Shown here piece after piece: positions 11,520 to 23,600 of a stretch of DNA of 64,000 bases. Where the stretch lies: positions 1 through 64,000 of the forward strand of contig CAWUCO010000167.1 in the NCBI GenBank assembly GCA_963920705.1. The letters run 5' to 3'. Every line of letters begins with the position of its first letter. Position 1 is the stretch's first letter. The notes under the pieces are model-generated. The model ran no database searches. It saw only the letters and a program-made list of their open reading frames with translations, and was not told where the DNA came from. The translations under genes and the position numbers were made by a program. Source of the stretch: Odiellus spinosus. Taxonomy: Eukaryota > Arthropoda > Arachnida > Opiliones > Phalangiidae.

Positions 11520-12790
11520 TTGGTTGAAATGAAGCTAAAACGCTTAAAAATCCAAGATATATTGGATTCAAATGGACACAAAACATTTGATTTTTTAACG
11601 ATTTAGACAAAATTAACACCACTCGAAAGAGCAAATATTGGTCTATCTAAAAAACAAGAGTTTTGGTAAATCCGTTGAAAAACATGGAAAATATGGCCAA
11701 TTCAAAAAACATCTAATATCAAAAAGCGAATTTTTAAAATCTGAAATTTGACTATTTTGATATTGTATGATTTCTTGAATTGGCCAAATTTTTCTTGTTT
11801 TTCAACGGATTTTTGAAAACTCTTATTATTTAGACTGTCCATTAATTTATCTTTCGAATGATTTTGGTTTTGTCTAAATTGCCAAAACGTGACAAATATA
11901 AAATTGGTTAAAATTAAGCAAAAACGCTTAAAAATCCAAGATTATTGTTTCAAAGGACGCAAAACATTTGATTTTTAAGCGATTTAGACAAAATTAACAC
12001 CACTCGAAGGAGCAAATATGGGTCTATCTAATAAACAAGAGTTTTGGTAAATCCGTTGAAAAACATGGAAAATATGGTCAATTCAAAAAACATCTAATAT
12101 CAAAAAGCGAATTTTTAAAATCTGAAATTTGACTATTTTGATATTGTATGATTTCTTGAATTGGCCATATTTTTCTTGTTTTTCAACGGATTTTTGAAAA
12201 CTCTTATTATTTAGACTGTCCATTAATTGCTCTTAAGAATGACTTTGGTTTTGTCTTAATTGCCAAAACGTGACAAATATAAAATTGGTTGAAATGAAGC
12301 TAAAACGCTTAAAAATCCAAGATTATTGGATTCAAATGGACACAAAACATTTGATTTTTAAGCGATTTAGACAAAATTAACACCACTCGAAAGACCAAAT
12401 ATTGGTATATCTAAAAAACAAGCTTTTTGGAGAATCCGTTGAAAAACATGGAAAATATGGCCAATTCAAAAAACATCTAATATCAAAAAGCGAATTTTTA
12501 AAATCTGAAATTTGACTATTTTGATAATGTATGATTTCTTGAATTGGCCATATTTTTCTTGTTTTTCAACGGGTTTTTGAAAACTCTTATTATTTAGACT
12601 GTCCATTAATTGCTCTTTAGAATGACTTTGGTTTTGTCTTAATTGCCAAAACCTGACAAATATAAAATTGGTTGAAATGAAGCTAAAACGCTTAAAAATC
12701 CAAGATTATTGTATTCAAATGGACACAAAACATTTGATTTTTAAGCGATTTAGACAAAATTAACACCACTCGAAAGACCAAATATTGGTA
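11520..12790. repeat. Transition monomers from family A to family C
   Basis: From about 11,525 the spacer becomes gttgaaatgaagctaaaacg, the left arm aaaattaacaccactcg, and the centre aaaaagcgaattttt. These are the family C markers. One monomer has gattattgtttcaaaggacg at about 11,940, where part of the usual attggattcaaatggacac is lost. The taacac change puts a stop in the plus-strand frame of the left arm, so only minus-strand open frames persist in this family. Confidence 0.82.
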
Positions 12791-13807
12791 TATCTAAAAA
12801 ACAAGAGTTTTGGAAAATCCGTTGAAAAACATTGAAAATATGGCCAATTCAAAAAAAAAACATCTAATATCAAAATGCGAATTTTTAAAATCTGTAATTT
12901 GACTATTTTGATATTGTATGATTTCTTGAATTGGCCATATTTTTCTTGTTTTTCAATGGATTTTTGAAAACTCTTATTATTTAGACTGTCCATTAATTGC
13001 TCTTTCCAATGACTTTGGTTTTGTCTAAATTGCCAAAACGTGACAAATATAAAATTGGTTAAAATTAAGCAAAAACGCTTAAAAAACAAAGATCATTGGA
13101 TACAAATGGACACAAAACATTTGATTTTTAAGCGATTTAGACAAAATCAACACCAATGGAAAGAGCAAATATTGGTCTATCTAAAAAACGAGAGTTTTGC
13201 AAAATCCGTGGAAAAACATGGAAAATATGGCCAAATCAATAAAACATCTAATATCAAAATGCGAATTTTTAAAATCTGAAATTTGACTATTTTGATATTG
13301 TATGATTTCTTGAATTGGCCATATTTTTCTGGTTTTTCAATGGATTTTTGAAAACTCTTATTATTTAGACTGTCCATTAATTGCTCTTTCGAATGACTTT
13401 GGTTTTGTCTAAATTGCCAAAACGTGACAAATATAAAATTGGTTAAAATTAAGCAAAAACGCTTAAAAAACAAAGATCATTGGATACAAATGGACACAAA
13501 ACATTTGATTTTTAAGCGATTTAGACAAAATCAACACCAATGGAAAGAGCAAATATTGGTCTATCTAAAAAACGAGAGTTTTGCAAAATCCGTGGAAAAA
13601 CATGGAAAATATGGCCAATTCAATAAAACATCTAATATCTATATACGAATTTTTAAAAACTGAAATTTGACTATTTTGATATTGTATGATTTCTTGAATT
13701 GGCCATATTTTTCTTGTTTTTCAACGGATTTTTGAAAACTCTTATTATTTAGACTGTCCATTAATTGCTCTTTCGAATGACTTTGGTTTTGTCTAAATTG
13801 CCAAAAC

Positions 13808-14040
13808 GTGACAAATATAAAATTGGTTAAAATTAACCAAAAGACCTTAAAAATCAAAGATTATTGGATTCAAATGGACACAAAACATTTGATTTTTAAG
13901 CGATTTCGACAAAATCAACACCAATCGAAAGAGCAAATATTGGTCTATCTAAAAAACAAGAGTTTTGGAAACTCTTATTATTTAGACTGTCCATTAATTG
14001 CTCTTTCGAATGACTTTGGTTTTGTCTAAATTGCCAAAAC
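13808..14040. repeat. 233-bp core-deleted monomer 8
   Basis: Hairpin junction at 13958-13976, inside the second copy of the 5.08-kb duplication. Confidence 0.92.
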
Positions 14041-14809
14041 GTGACAAATATAAAGTTGGTTAATATTAAGCAAAAACGCTTAAAAAACAAAGATTATTGG
14101 ATACAAATGGACACAAAACATTTGATTTTTAAGCGATTTAGACAAAATCAACACCAATCGAAAGAGCAAATATTGGTCTATCTAAAAAACAAGAGTTTTG
14201 GAAAATCCGTTGAAAAACATGGAAAATATGGCCAATTCAAAAAAAACATCTAATATCAAAATGCGAATTTTTAAAATCTGAAATTTGACTATTTTGATAT
14301 TGTATGATTTCTTGAATTGGCCATATTTTTCTTGTTTTTCAATGGATTTTTGAAAACTCTTATTATTTAGACTGTCCATTAATTGCTCTTTCGAATGACT
14401 TTGGTTTTGTCTAAATTGCCAAAACGTGACAAATATAAAATTGGTTAAAATTAAGCAAAAACGCTTAAAAAACAAAGATCATTGGATACAAATGGACACA
14501 AAACATTTGATTTTTAAGCGATTTAGACAAAATCAACACCAATGGAAAGAGCAAATATTGGTCTATCTAAAAAACGAGAGTTTTGGAAAATCCGTGGAAA
14601 AACATGGAAAATATGGCCAATTCAATAAAACATCTAATATCAATATGCGAATTTTTAAAAACTGAAATTTGACTATTTTGATATTGTATGATTTCTTGAA
14701 TTGGCCATATTTTTCTTGTTTTTCAACGGATTTTTGAAAACTCTTATTATTTAGACTGTCCATTAATTGCTCTTTCGAATGACTTTGGTTTTGTCTAAAT
14801 TGCCAAAAC

Positions 14810-15042
14810 GTGACAAATATAAAATTGGTTAAAATTAACCAAAAGACCTTAAAAATCAAAGATTATTGGATTCAAATGGACACAAAACATTTGATTTTTA
14901 AGCGATTTCGACAAAATCAACACCAATCGAAAGAGCAAATATTGGTCTATCTAAAAAACAAGAGTTTTGGAAACTCTTATTATTTAGACTGTCCATTAAT
15001 TGCTCTTTCGAATGACTTTGGTTTTGTCTAAATTGCCAAAAC
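14810..15042. repeat. 233-bp core-deleted monomer 9, last in the window
   Basis: Hairpin junction at 14960-14978. I find no further core-deleted monomer in the remaining 49 kb. Confidence 0.92.
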
Positions 15043-16820
15043 GTGACAAATATAAAAATGGTTAAAATTAAACAAAAACGCTTAAAAAACAAAGATTATT
15101 GGATTCAAATGGACACAAAACATTTGATTTTTAAGCGATTTAGACAAAATCAACACCAATCGAAAGAGCATATATATGTCTATCTAAAAAACAAGAGTTT
15201 TGGAAAATCCGTTGAAAAACATGGATAATATGGCCAATTCAAAAAAATGTCTAATATCAAAATGCGAATTTTTAAAATCTGAAATTTGACTATTTTGATA
15301 TTGTATGATTTCTTGAATTGGCCATATTTTTCTTGTTTTTCAACGGATTTTTGAAAACTCTTATTATTTAGACTGTCCATTAATTGCTCTTTCGAATAAC
15401 TTTGGTTTTGTCTAAATTGCCAAAACGTGACAAATATAAAGTTGGTTAATATTAAGCAAAAACGCTTAAAAAACAAAGATTATTGGATACAAATGGACAC
15501 AAAACATTTTAGTTTTAAGCGATTTAGACAAAATCAACACCAATCGAAAGAGCAAATATTGGTCTATCTAAAAAACAAGAGTTTTGGAAAATCCGTTGAA
15601 AAACATGGAAAATATGGCCAATTCAAAAAAAACATCTAATATCAAAATGCGAATTTTTAAAATCTGAAATTTGACTATTTTGATATTGTATGATTTCTTG
15701 AATTGGCCATATTTTTCTTGTTTTTCAATGGATTTTTGAAAACTTATTATTTAGACTGTCCATTAATTGCTCTTTCGAATGACTTTGGTTTTGTCTAAAT
15801 TGCCAAAACGTGACAAATATAAAATTGGTTGAAATGAAGCTAAAACGCTTAAAAATCCAAGATATATTGGATTCAAATGGACACATAACATTTGATTTTT
15901 TAACGATTTAGACAAAATTAACACCACTCGAAAGAGCAAATATTGGTCTATCTAAAAAACAAGAAATTTGGTAAATCCGTTGAAAAACATGGAAAATATG
16001 GCCAATTCAAAAAACATCTAATATCAAAAAGCGAATTTTTAAAATCTGAAATTTGACTATTTTGATATTGTATGATTTCTTGAATTGGCCAAATTTTTCT
16101 TGTTTTTCAACGGATTTTTGAAAACTCTTATTATTTAGACTGTCCATTAATTTATCTTTCGAATGATTTTGGTTTTGTCTAAATTGCCAAAACGTGACAA
16201 ATATAAAATTGGTTAAAATTAAGCAAAAACGCTTAAAAATCCAAGATTATTGTTTCAAAGGACGCAAAACATTTGATTTTTAAGCGATTTAGACAAAATT
16301 AACACCAATCGAAAGAGCAAATATTGGTCTATCTAAAAAAACAAGAGATTTGAAAAATCCGTTGAAAAACATGGAAAATATGGCCAATTCAAAAAAACAT
16401 CTAATATCAAAATGCGAATTTTTAAAATCTGAAATTTGACTATTTTGATATTGTATGATTTCTTGAATTGGCCATATTTTTCTTGTTTTTCAACGGATTT
16501 TTGAAAACTCTTATTATTTAGACTGTCCATTAATTGCTCTTTCGAATGACTTTGGTTTTGTCTAAATTGCCAAATCGTGACAATTATAAAATTGGTTAAA
16601 ATTAAGCAAAACCGCTTAAAAAACAAAGATTATTGGATTCAAATGGACACAAAACATTTGATTTTTAAGCGATTTAGACAAAATTAACACCACTCGAAAG
16701 ACCAAATATTGTTATATCTAAAAAACAAGAGTTTTGGAAAATCCGTTGAAAAACATGGCAAATATGGCCAATTCAAAAAACATCTAATATCAAAAAGCGA
16801 ATTTTTAAAATCTGAAATTT

Positions 16821-16945
16821 GACTATTTTTATATTGGTCTATCTAAAAAACAAGAGTTTTGGAAAATCCGTTGAAAAACATGGAAAATATGGTCAATTCA
16901 AAAAACATCTAATATCAAAAAGCGAATTTTTAAAATCTGAAATTT
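16821..16945. repeat. 125-bp deleted unit (type example, first in window)
   Basis: After gaaatttgactatttt in the right arm the sequence jumps to tatattggtctatc of the next left arm, losing about 258 bp that include the rest of the right arm and the spacer. Both normal parents contain atattg at the breakpoint (ttttgatattgtatg and caaatattggtc), so exchange at this 6-bp match is likely. A shared g-to-t change gives the marker gactatttttatattggtct. The identical marker in all 19 copies indicates one founder event. Confidence 0.92.
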
Positions 16946-17645
16946 GACTATTTTGATATTGTATGATTTCTTGAATTGGCCATATTTTTCTTGTTTTTCA
17001 ACGGATTTTTGAAAACTCTTATTATTTAGACTGTCCATTAATTGCTCTTAAGAATGACTTTGGTTTTGTCTTAATTGCCAAAACGTGACAAATATAAAAT
17101 TGGTTGAAATGAAGCTAAAACGCTTAAAAATCCAAGATTATTGGATTCAAATGGACACAAAACATTTGATTTTTAAGCGATTTAGACAAAATTAACACCA
17201 CTCGAAAGACCAAATATTGGTATATCTAAAAAACAAGCTTTTTGGAGAATCCGTTGAAAAACATGGAAAATATGGCCAATTCAAAAAACATCTAATATCA
17301 AAAAGCGAATTTTTAAAATCTGAAATTTGACTATTTTGATAATGTATGATTTCTTGAATTGGCCATATTTTTCTTGTTTTTCAACGGGTTTTTGAAAACT
17401 CTTATTATTTAGACTGTCCATTAATTGCTCTTTAGAATGACTTTGGTTTTGTCTTAATTGCCAAAACCTGACAAATATAAAATTGGTTGAAATGAAGCTA
17501 AAACGCTTAAAAATCCAAGATTATTGTATTCAAATGGACACAAAACATTTGATTTTTAAGCGATTTAGACAAAATTAACACCACTCGAAAGACCAAATAT
17601 TGGTATATCTAAAAAACAAGAGTTTTGGAAAATCCGTTGAAAAAC

Positions 17646-20600
17646 ATGGAAAATATGGCCAATTCAAAAAACATCTAATATCAAAAAGCGAATTTTTAAA
17701 ATCTGAAATTTGACTATTTTGATATTGTATGATCTCTTGAATTGGCCATATTTTTCTTGTTTTTCAACGGATTTTTGAAAACTCTTATTATTTAGACTGT
17801 CCATTAATTGCTTTTTCGAATGACTTTGGTTTTGCCTAAATTGCCAAAACGTGACAAATATAAAATTGGTTAAAATTAAGCAAAAACGCTTAAAAATCCA
17901 AGATATATTGGATTCAAATGGACACAAAACATTTGATTTTTAAGCGATTTAGACAAAATTAACACCACTCGAAAGAGCAAATATTGGTCTATCTAAAAAA
18001 CAAGAGTTTTGGAAAATCCGTTGAAAAACATGGAAAATATGGCCAATTCAAAAAACATCTAATATCAAAAAGCGAATTTTTAAAATCTGAAATTTGACTA
18101 TTTTGATATTGTATGATTTCTTGAATTTGCCATATTTTTCTTGTTTTTCAACGGATTTTTGAAAGCTCTTATTATTTAGACTGTCCATTAATTTATCTTT
18201 CGAATGATTTTGGTTTTGTCTAAATTGCCAAAACGTGACAAATATAAAATTGGTTAAAATTAAGCAAAAATGCTTAAAAATCCAAGATTATTGTTTCAAA
18301 GGACGCAAAACATTTGATTTTTAAGCGATTTAGACAAAATTAACACCACTCGAAAGAGCAAATATGGGTCTATCTAATAAACAAGAGTTTTGGAAAATCC
18401 GTAGAAAAACATGGAAAATATGGTCAATTCAAAAAACATCTAATATCAAAAAGCGAATTTTTAAAATCTGAAATTTGACTATTTTGATATTGTATGATTT
18501 CTTGAATTGGCCATATTTTTCTTTTTTTTCAACGGATTTTTGAAAACTCTTATTATTTAGACTGTCCATTAATTGCTCTTTAGAATGACTTTGGTTTTGT
18601 CTTAATTGCCAAAACGTGACAAATATAAAATTGGTTGAAATGAAGCTAAAACGCTTAAAAATCCAAGATTATTGGATTCAAATGGACACAAAACATTTGA
18701 TTTTTAAGCGATTTAGACAAAATTAATACCACTCGAAAGAACATATATTGGTATATCTAAAAAACAAGCTTTTTGGAAAATCCGTTGAAAAACATGGAAA
18801 ATATGGCGAATTCAAAAAACATCTAATATCAAAAAGCGAATTTTTAAAATCTGAAATTTGACTATTTTGATATTGTATGATTTCTTGAATTGGCCATATT
18901 TTTCTTGTTTTTCAACGGGTTTTTGAAAACTCTTATTATTTAGACTGTCCATTAATTGCTCTTTAGAATGACTTTGGTTTTGTCTTAATTGCCAAAACGT
19001 GACAAATATAAAATTGGTTGAAATGAAGCTAAAACGCTTAAAAATCCAAGATTATTGGATTCAAATGGACACAAAACATTTGATTTTTAAGCGATTTAGA
19101 CAAAATTAACACCACTCGAAAGACCAAATATTGGTATATCTAAAAAACAAGCTTTTTGGAGAATCCGTTGAAAAACATGGAAAATATGGCCAATTCAAAA
19201 AACATCTAATATCAAAAAGCGAATTTTTAAAATCTGAAATTTGACTATTTTGATAATGTATGATTTCTTGAATTGGCCATATTTTTCTTGTTTTTCAACG
19301 GGTTTTTGAAAACTCTTATTATTTAGACTGTCCATTAATTGCTCTTTAGAATGACTTTGGTTTTGTCTTAATTGCCAAAACCTGACAAATATAAAATTGG
19401 TTGAAATGAAGCTAAAACGCTTAAAAATCCAAGATTATTGTATTCAAATGGACACAAAACATTTGATTTTTAAGCGATTTAGACAAAATTAACACCACTC
19501 GAAAGACCAAATATTGGTATATCTAAAAAACAAGAGTTTTGGAAAATCCGTTGAAAAACATGGAAAATATGGCCAATTCAAAAAACATCTAATATCAAAA
19601 AGCGAATTTTTAAAATCTGAAATTTGACTATTTTGATATTGTATGATCTCTTGAATTGGCCATATTTTTCTTGTTTTTCAACGGATTTTTGAAAACTCTT
19701 ATTATTTAGACTGTCCATTAATTGCTTTTTCGAATGACTTTGGTTTTGCCTAAATTGCCAAAACGTGACAAATATAAAATTGGTTAAAATTAAGCAAAAA
19801 CGCTTAAAAATCCAAGATTATTGTATTCAAATGGACACAAAACATTTGATTTTTAAGCGATTTAGACAAAATTAACACCACTCGAAAGACCAAATATTGG
19901 TATATCTAAAAAACAAGAGTTTTGGAGAATCCGTTGAAAAACATGGAAAATATGGCCAATTCAAAAAACATCTAATATCAAAAAGCGAATTTTTAAAATC
20001 TGAAATTTGACTATTTTGATAATGTATGATTTCTTGAATTGGCCATATTTTTCTTGTTTTTCAACGGGTTTTTGAAAACTCTTATTATTTAGACTGTCCA
20101 TTAATTGCTCTTTAGAATGACTTTGGTTTTGTCTTAATTGCCAAAACCTGACAAATATAAAATTGGTTGAAATGAAGCTAAAACGCTTAAAAATCCAAGA
20201 TTATTGTATTCAAATGGACACAAAACATTTGATTTTTAAGCGATTTAGACAAAATTAACACCACTCGAAAGACCAAATATTGGTATATCTAAAAAACAAG
20301 AGTTTTGGAAAATCCGTTGAAAAACATGGAAAATATGGCCAATTCAAAAAACATCTAATATCAAAAAGCGAATTTTTAAAATCTGAAATTTGACTATTTT
20401 GATATTAGATGATCTCTTGAATTGGCCATATTTTTCTTGTTTTTCAACGGATTTTTGAAAACTCTTATTATTTAGACTGTCCATTAATTGCTTTTTCGAA
20501 TGACTTTGGTTTTGCCTAAATTGCCAAAACGTGACAAATATAAAATTGGTTAAAATTAAGCAAAAACGCTTAAAAATCCAAGATATATTGGATTCAAATG

Positions 20601-23600
20601 GACACAAAACATTTGATTTTTAAGCGATTTAGACAAAATTAACACCACTCGAAAGAGCAAATATTGGTCTATCTAAAAAACAAGAGTTTTGGAAAATGCG
20701 TTGAAAAACATGGAAAATATGGCCAATTCAAAAAACATCTAATATCAAAAAGCGAATTTTTAAAATCTGAAATTTGACTATTTTGATATTGTATGATTTC
20801 TTGAATTTGCCATATTTTTCTTGTTTTTCAACGGATTTTTGAAAGCTCTTATTATTTAGACTGTCCATTAATTTATCTTTCGAATGATTTTGGTTTTGTC
20901 TAAATTGCCAAAACGTGACAAATATAAAATTGGTTAAAATTAAGCAAAAATGCTTAAAAATCCAAGATTATTGTTTCAAAGGACGCAAAACATTTGATTT
21001 TTAAGCGATTTAGACAAAATTAACACCACTCGAAAGAGCAAATATGGGTCTATCTAATAAACAAGAGTTTTGGAAAATCCGTAGAAAAACATGGAAAATA
21101 TGGTCAATTCAAAAAACATCTAATATCAAAAAGCGAATTTTTAAAATCTGAAATTTGACTATTTTGATATTGTATGATTTCTTGAATTGGCCATATTTTT
21201 CTTTTTTTTCAACGGATTTTTGAAAACTCTTATTATTTAGACTGTCCATTAATTGCTCTTTAGAATGACTTTGGTTTTGTCTTAATTGCCAAAACGTGAC
21301 AAATATAAAATTGGTTGAAATGAAGCTAAAACGCTTAAAAATCCAAGATTATTGGATTCAAATGGACACAAAACATTTGATTTTTAAGCGATTTAGACAA
21401 AATTAATACCACTCGAAAGACCATATATTGGTATATCTAAAAAACAAGCTTTTTGGAAAATCCGTTGAAAAACATGGAAAATATGGCGAATTCAAAAAAC
21501 ATCTAATATCAAAAAGCGAATTTTTAAAATCTGAAATTTGACTATTTTGATATTGTATGATTTCTTGAATTGGCCATATTTTTCTTGTTTTTCAACGGGT
21601 TTTTGAAAACTCTTATTATTTAGACTGTCCATTAATTGCTCTTTAGAATGACTTTGGTTTTGTCTTAATTGCCAAAACGTGACAAATATAAAATTGGTTG
21701 AAATGAAGCTAAAACGCTTAAAAATCCAAGATTATTGGATTCAAATGGACACAAAACATTTGATTTTTAAGCGATTTAGACAAAATTAACACCACTCGAA
21801 AGACCAAATATTGGTATATCTAAAAAACAAGAGTTTTGGAAAATCCGTTGAAAAACATGGAAAATATGGCCAATTCAAAAAACATCTAATATCAAAAAGC
21901 GAATTTTTAAAATCTGAAATTTGACTATTTTGATATTGTATGATCTCTTGAATTGGCCATATTTTTCTTGTTTTTCAACGGATTTTTGAAAACTCTTATT
22001 ATTTAGACTGTCCATTAATTGCTTTTTCGAATGACTTTGGTTTTGTCTAAATTGCCAAAACCTGACAAATATAAAATTTGTTAAAATTAAGCAAAAACGC
22101 TTAAAAATCCAAGATATATTGGATTCAAATGGACACAAAACATTTGATTTTTAAGCGATTTAGACAAAATTAACACCACTCGAAAGAGCAAATATTGGTC
22201 TATCTAAAAAACAAGAATTTTGGTAAATCCGTTGAAAAACATGGAAAATATGGCCAATTCAAAAAACATCTAATATCAAAAAGCGAATTTTTAAAATCTG
22301 AAATTTGACTATTTTGATATTGTATGATTTCTTGAATTTGCCATATTTTTCTTGTTTTTCAACGGATTTTTGAAAGCTCTTATTATTGAGACTGTCCATT
22401 AATTGCTTTTTCGAGTGACTTTGGTTTTGTCTAAATTGCCAAAACGTGACAAATATAAAATTGGTTAAAATTAAGCAAATCGCTAAAAATCCAAGATTAT
22501 TGGATTCAAATGGACACAAAACATTTGATTTTTAAGCGATTTAGACAAACTTAACACAACTCGAAAGACCAAATATTGGTATATCTAAAAAAAAAGAGTT
22601 TTGGAAAATCCGTTGAAAAACATGGAAAATATGGCCAATTCAAAAAACATCTAATATCAAAAAGCGAATTTTTAAAATCTGAAATTTGACTATTTTGATA
22701 TTGTATGATCTCTTGAATTGGCCATATTTTTCTTGTTTTTCAACGGATTTTTGAAAACTCTTATTATTTAGACTGTCCATTAATTGCTTTTTCGAATGAC
22801 TTTGGTTTTGTCTAAATTGCCAAAACCTGACAAATATAAAATTTGTTAAAATTAAGCAAAAACGCTTAAAAATCCAAGATATATTGGATTCAAATGGACA
22901 CAAAACATTTGATTTTTAAGCGATTTAGACAAAATTAACACCACTCGAAAGAGCAAATATTGGTCTATCTAAAAAACAAGAATTTTGGTAAATCCGTTGA
23001 AAAACATGGAAAATATGGCCAATTCAAAAAACATCTAATATCAAAAAGCGAATTTTTAAAATCTGAAATTTGACTATTTTGATATTGTATGATTTCTTGA
23101 ATTTGCCATATTTTTCTTGTTTTTCAACGGATTTTTGAAAGCTCTTATTATTGAGACTGTCCATTAATTGCTTTTTCGAGTAACTTTGGTTTTGTCTAAA
23201 TTGCCAAAACGTGACAAATATAAAATTGGTTAAAATTAAGCAAATCGCTAAAAATCCAAGATTATTGGATTCAAATGGACACAAAACATTTGATTTTTAA
23301 GCGATTTAGACAAACTTAACACAACTCGAAAGACCAAATATTGGTATATCTAAAAAAAAAGAGTTTTGGAAAATCCGTTGAAAAACATGGAAAATATGGC
23401 CAATTCAAAAAACATCTAATATCAAAAAGCGAATTTTTAAAATCTGAAATTTGACTATTTTGATATTGTATGATTTCTTGAATTGGCCATATTTTTCTTG
23501 TTTTTCAACGGATTTTTGAAAACTCTTATTATTTAGACTGTCCATTAATTGCTTTTTCGAATGACTTTGGTTTTGTCTAAATTGCCAAAACGTGACAAAT

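Larger units (their letters stand above)
1..11520. repeat. Block A: 384/385-bp monomers with interspersed 233-bp monomers
   Basis: Monomers here carry aaatcaacaccaat, atgcgaattttta and usually aaaaaacaaagat. Counting from the cgtgacaaatataaa landmark, unit starts fall at 262, 646, 879, 1263, 1647, 2032, 2416, 2800, 3033 and so on to 11,504. Steps are 384 or 385 bp, with 233 bp at six places and 386-387 bp where the poly-A run in the left arm has lengthened (after 7575 and 9732). Because 384 is divisible by three and the left arm reads caacac rather than taacac, short open frames exist on both strands. They are side effects of the repeat. Confidence 0.9.
7753..12830. repeat. ~5.08-kb tandem duplication, copy 1
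   Basis: The sequence from acattgaaaatatgg at about 7,751 recurs from about 12,829, with an offset of 5,078 bp before and 5,079 bp after one extra A in a poly-A run. Landmarks 8098, 8345, 8729, 8962 and 9347 recur at 13177, 13424, 13808, 14041 and 14426. The copy contains both block A monomers and the family C monomers that begin near 11,525. The exchange that made the duplication must lie in the 42-bp tract 12,791-12,832, which is identical in both parents. Confidence 0.87.
12831..15820. repeat. Family A monomers re-entered by duplication
   Basis: Family C sequence switches back abruptly to family A at 12,791-12,832 and stays so until gttgaaatgaagc near 15,830. This island exists only because the 5.08-kb duplication carried family A units downstream. 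It is not an independent block. Confidence 0.83.
12831..17645. repeat. ~5.08-kb tandem duplication, copy 2, with later indels
   Basis: The offset to copy 1 is 5,079 bp up to the unit at 14,041-14,425. It becomes 4,307 bp from 14,426 (loss of 772 bp, two monomers), then 4,305 bp after aaaacttatt near 15,742. From about 16,860 it is 4,815 bp, because about 510 bp (one monomer plus a 125-bp unit) was gained near 16,300-16,850. Shared rare variants confirm homology: tgtttcaaaggacgc at 11,946 and 16,251, tcttaagaat at 12,231 and 17,046, and agctttttggagaa at 12,421 and 17,236. At about 17,646 the sequence departs into family C. Confidence 0.84.
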
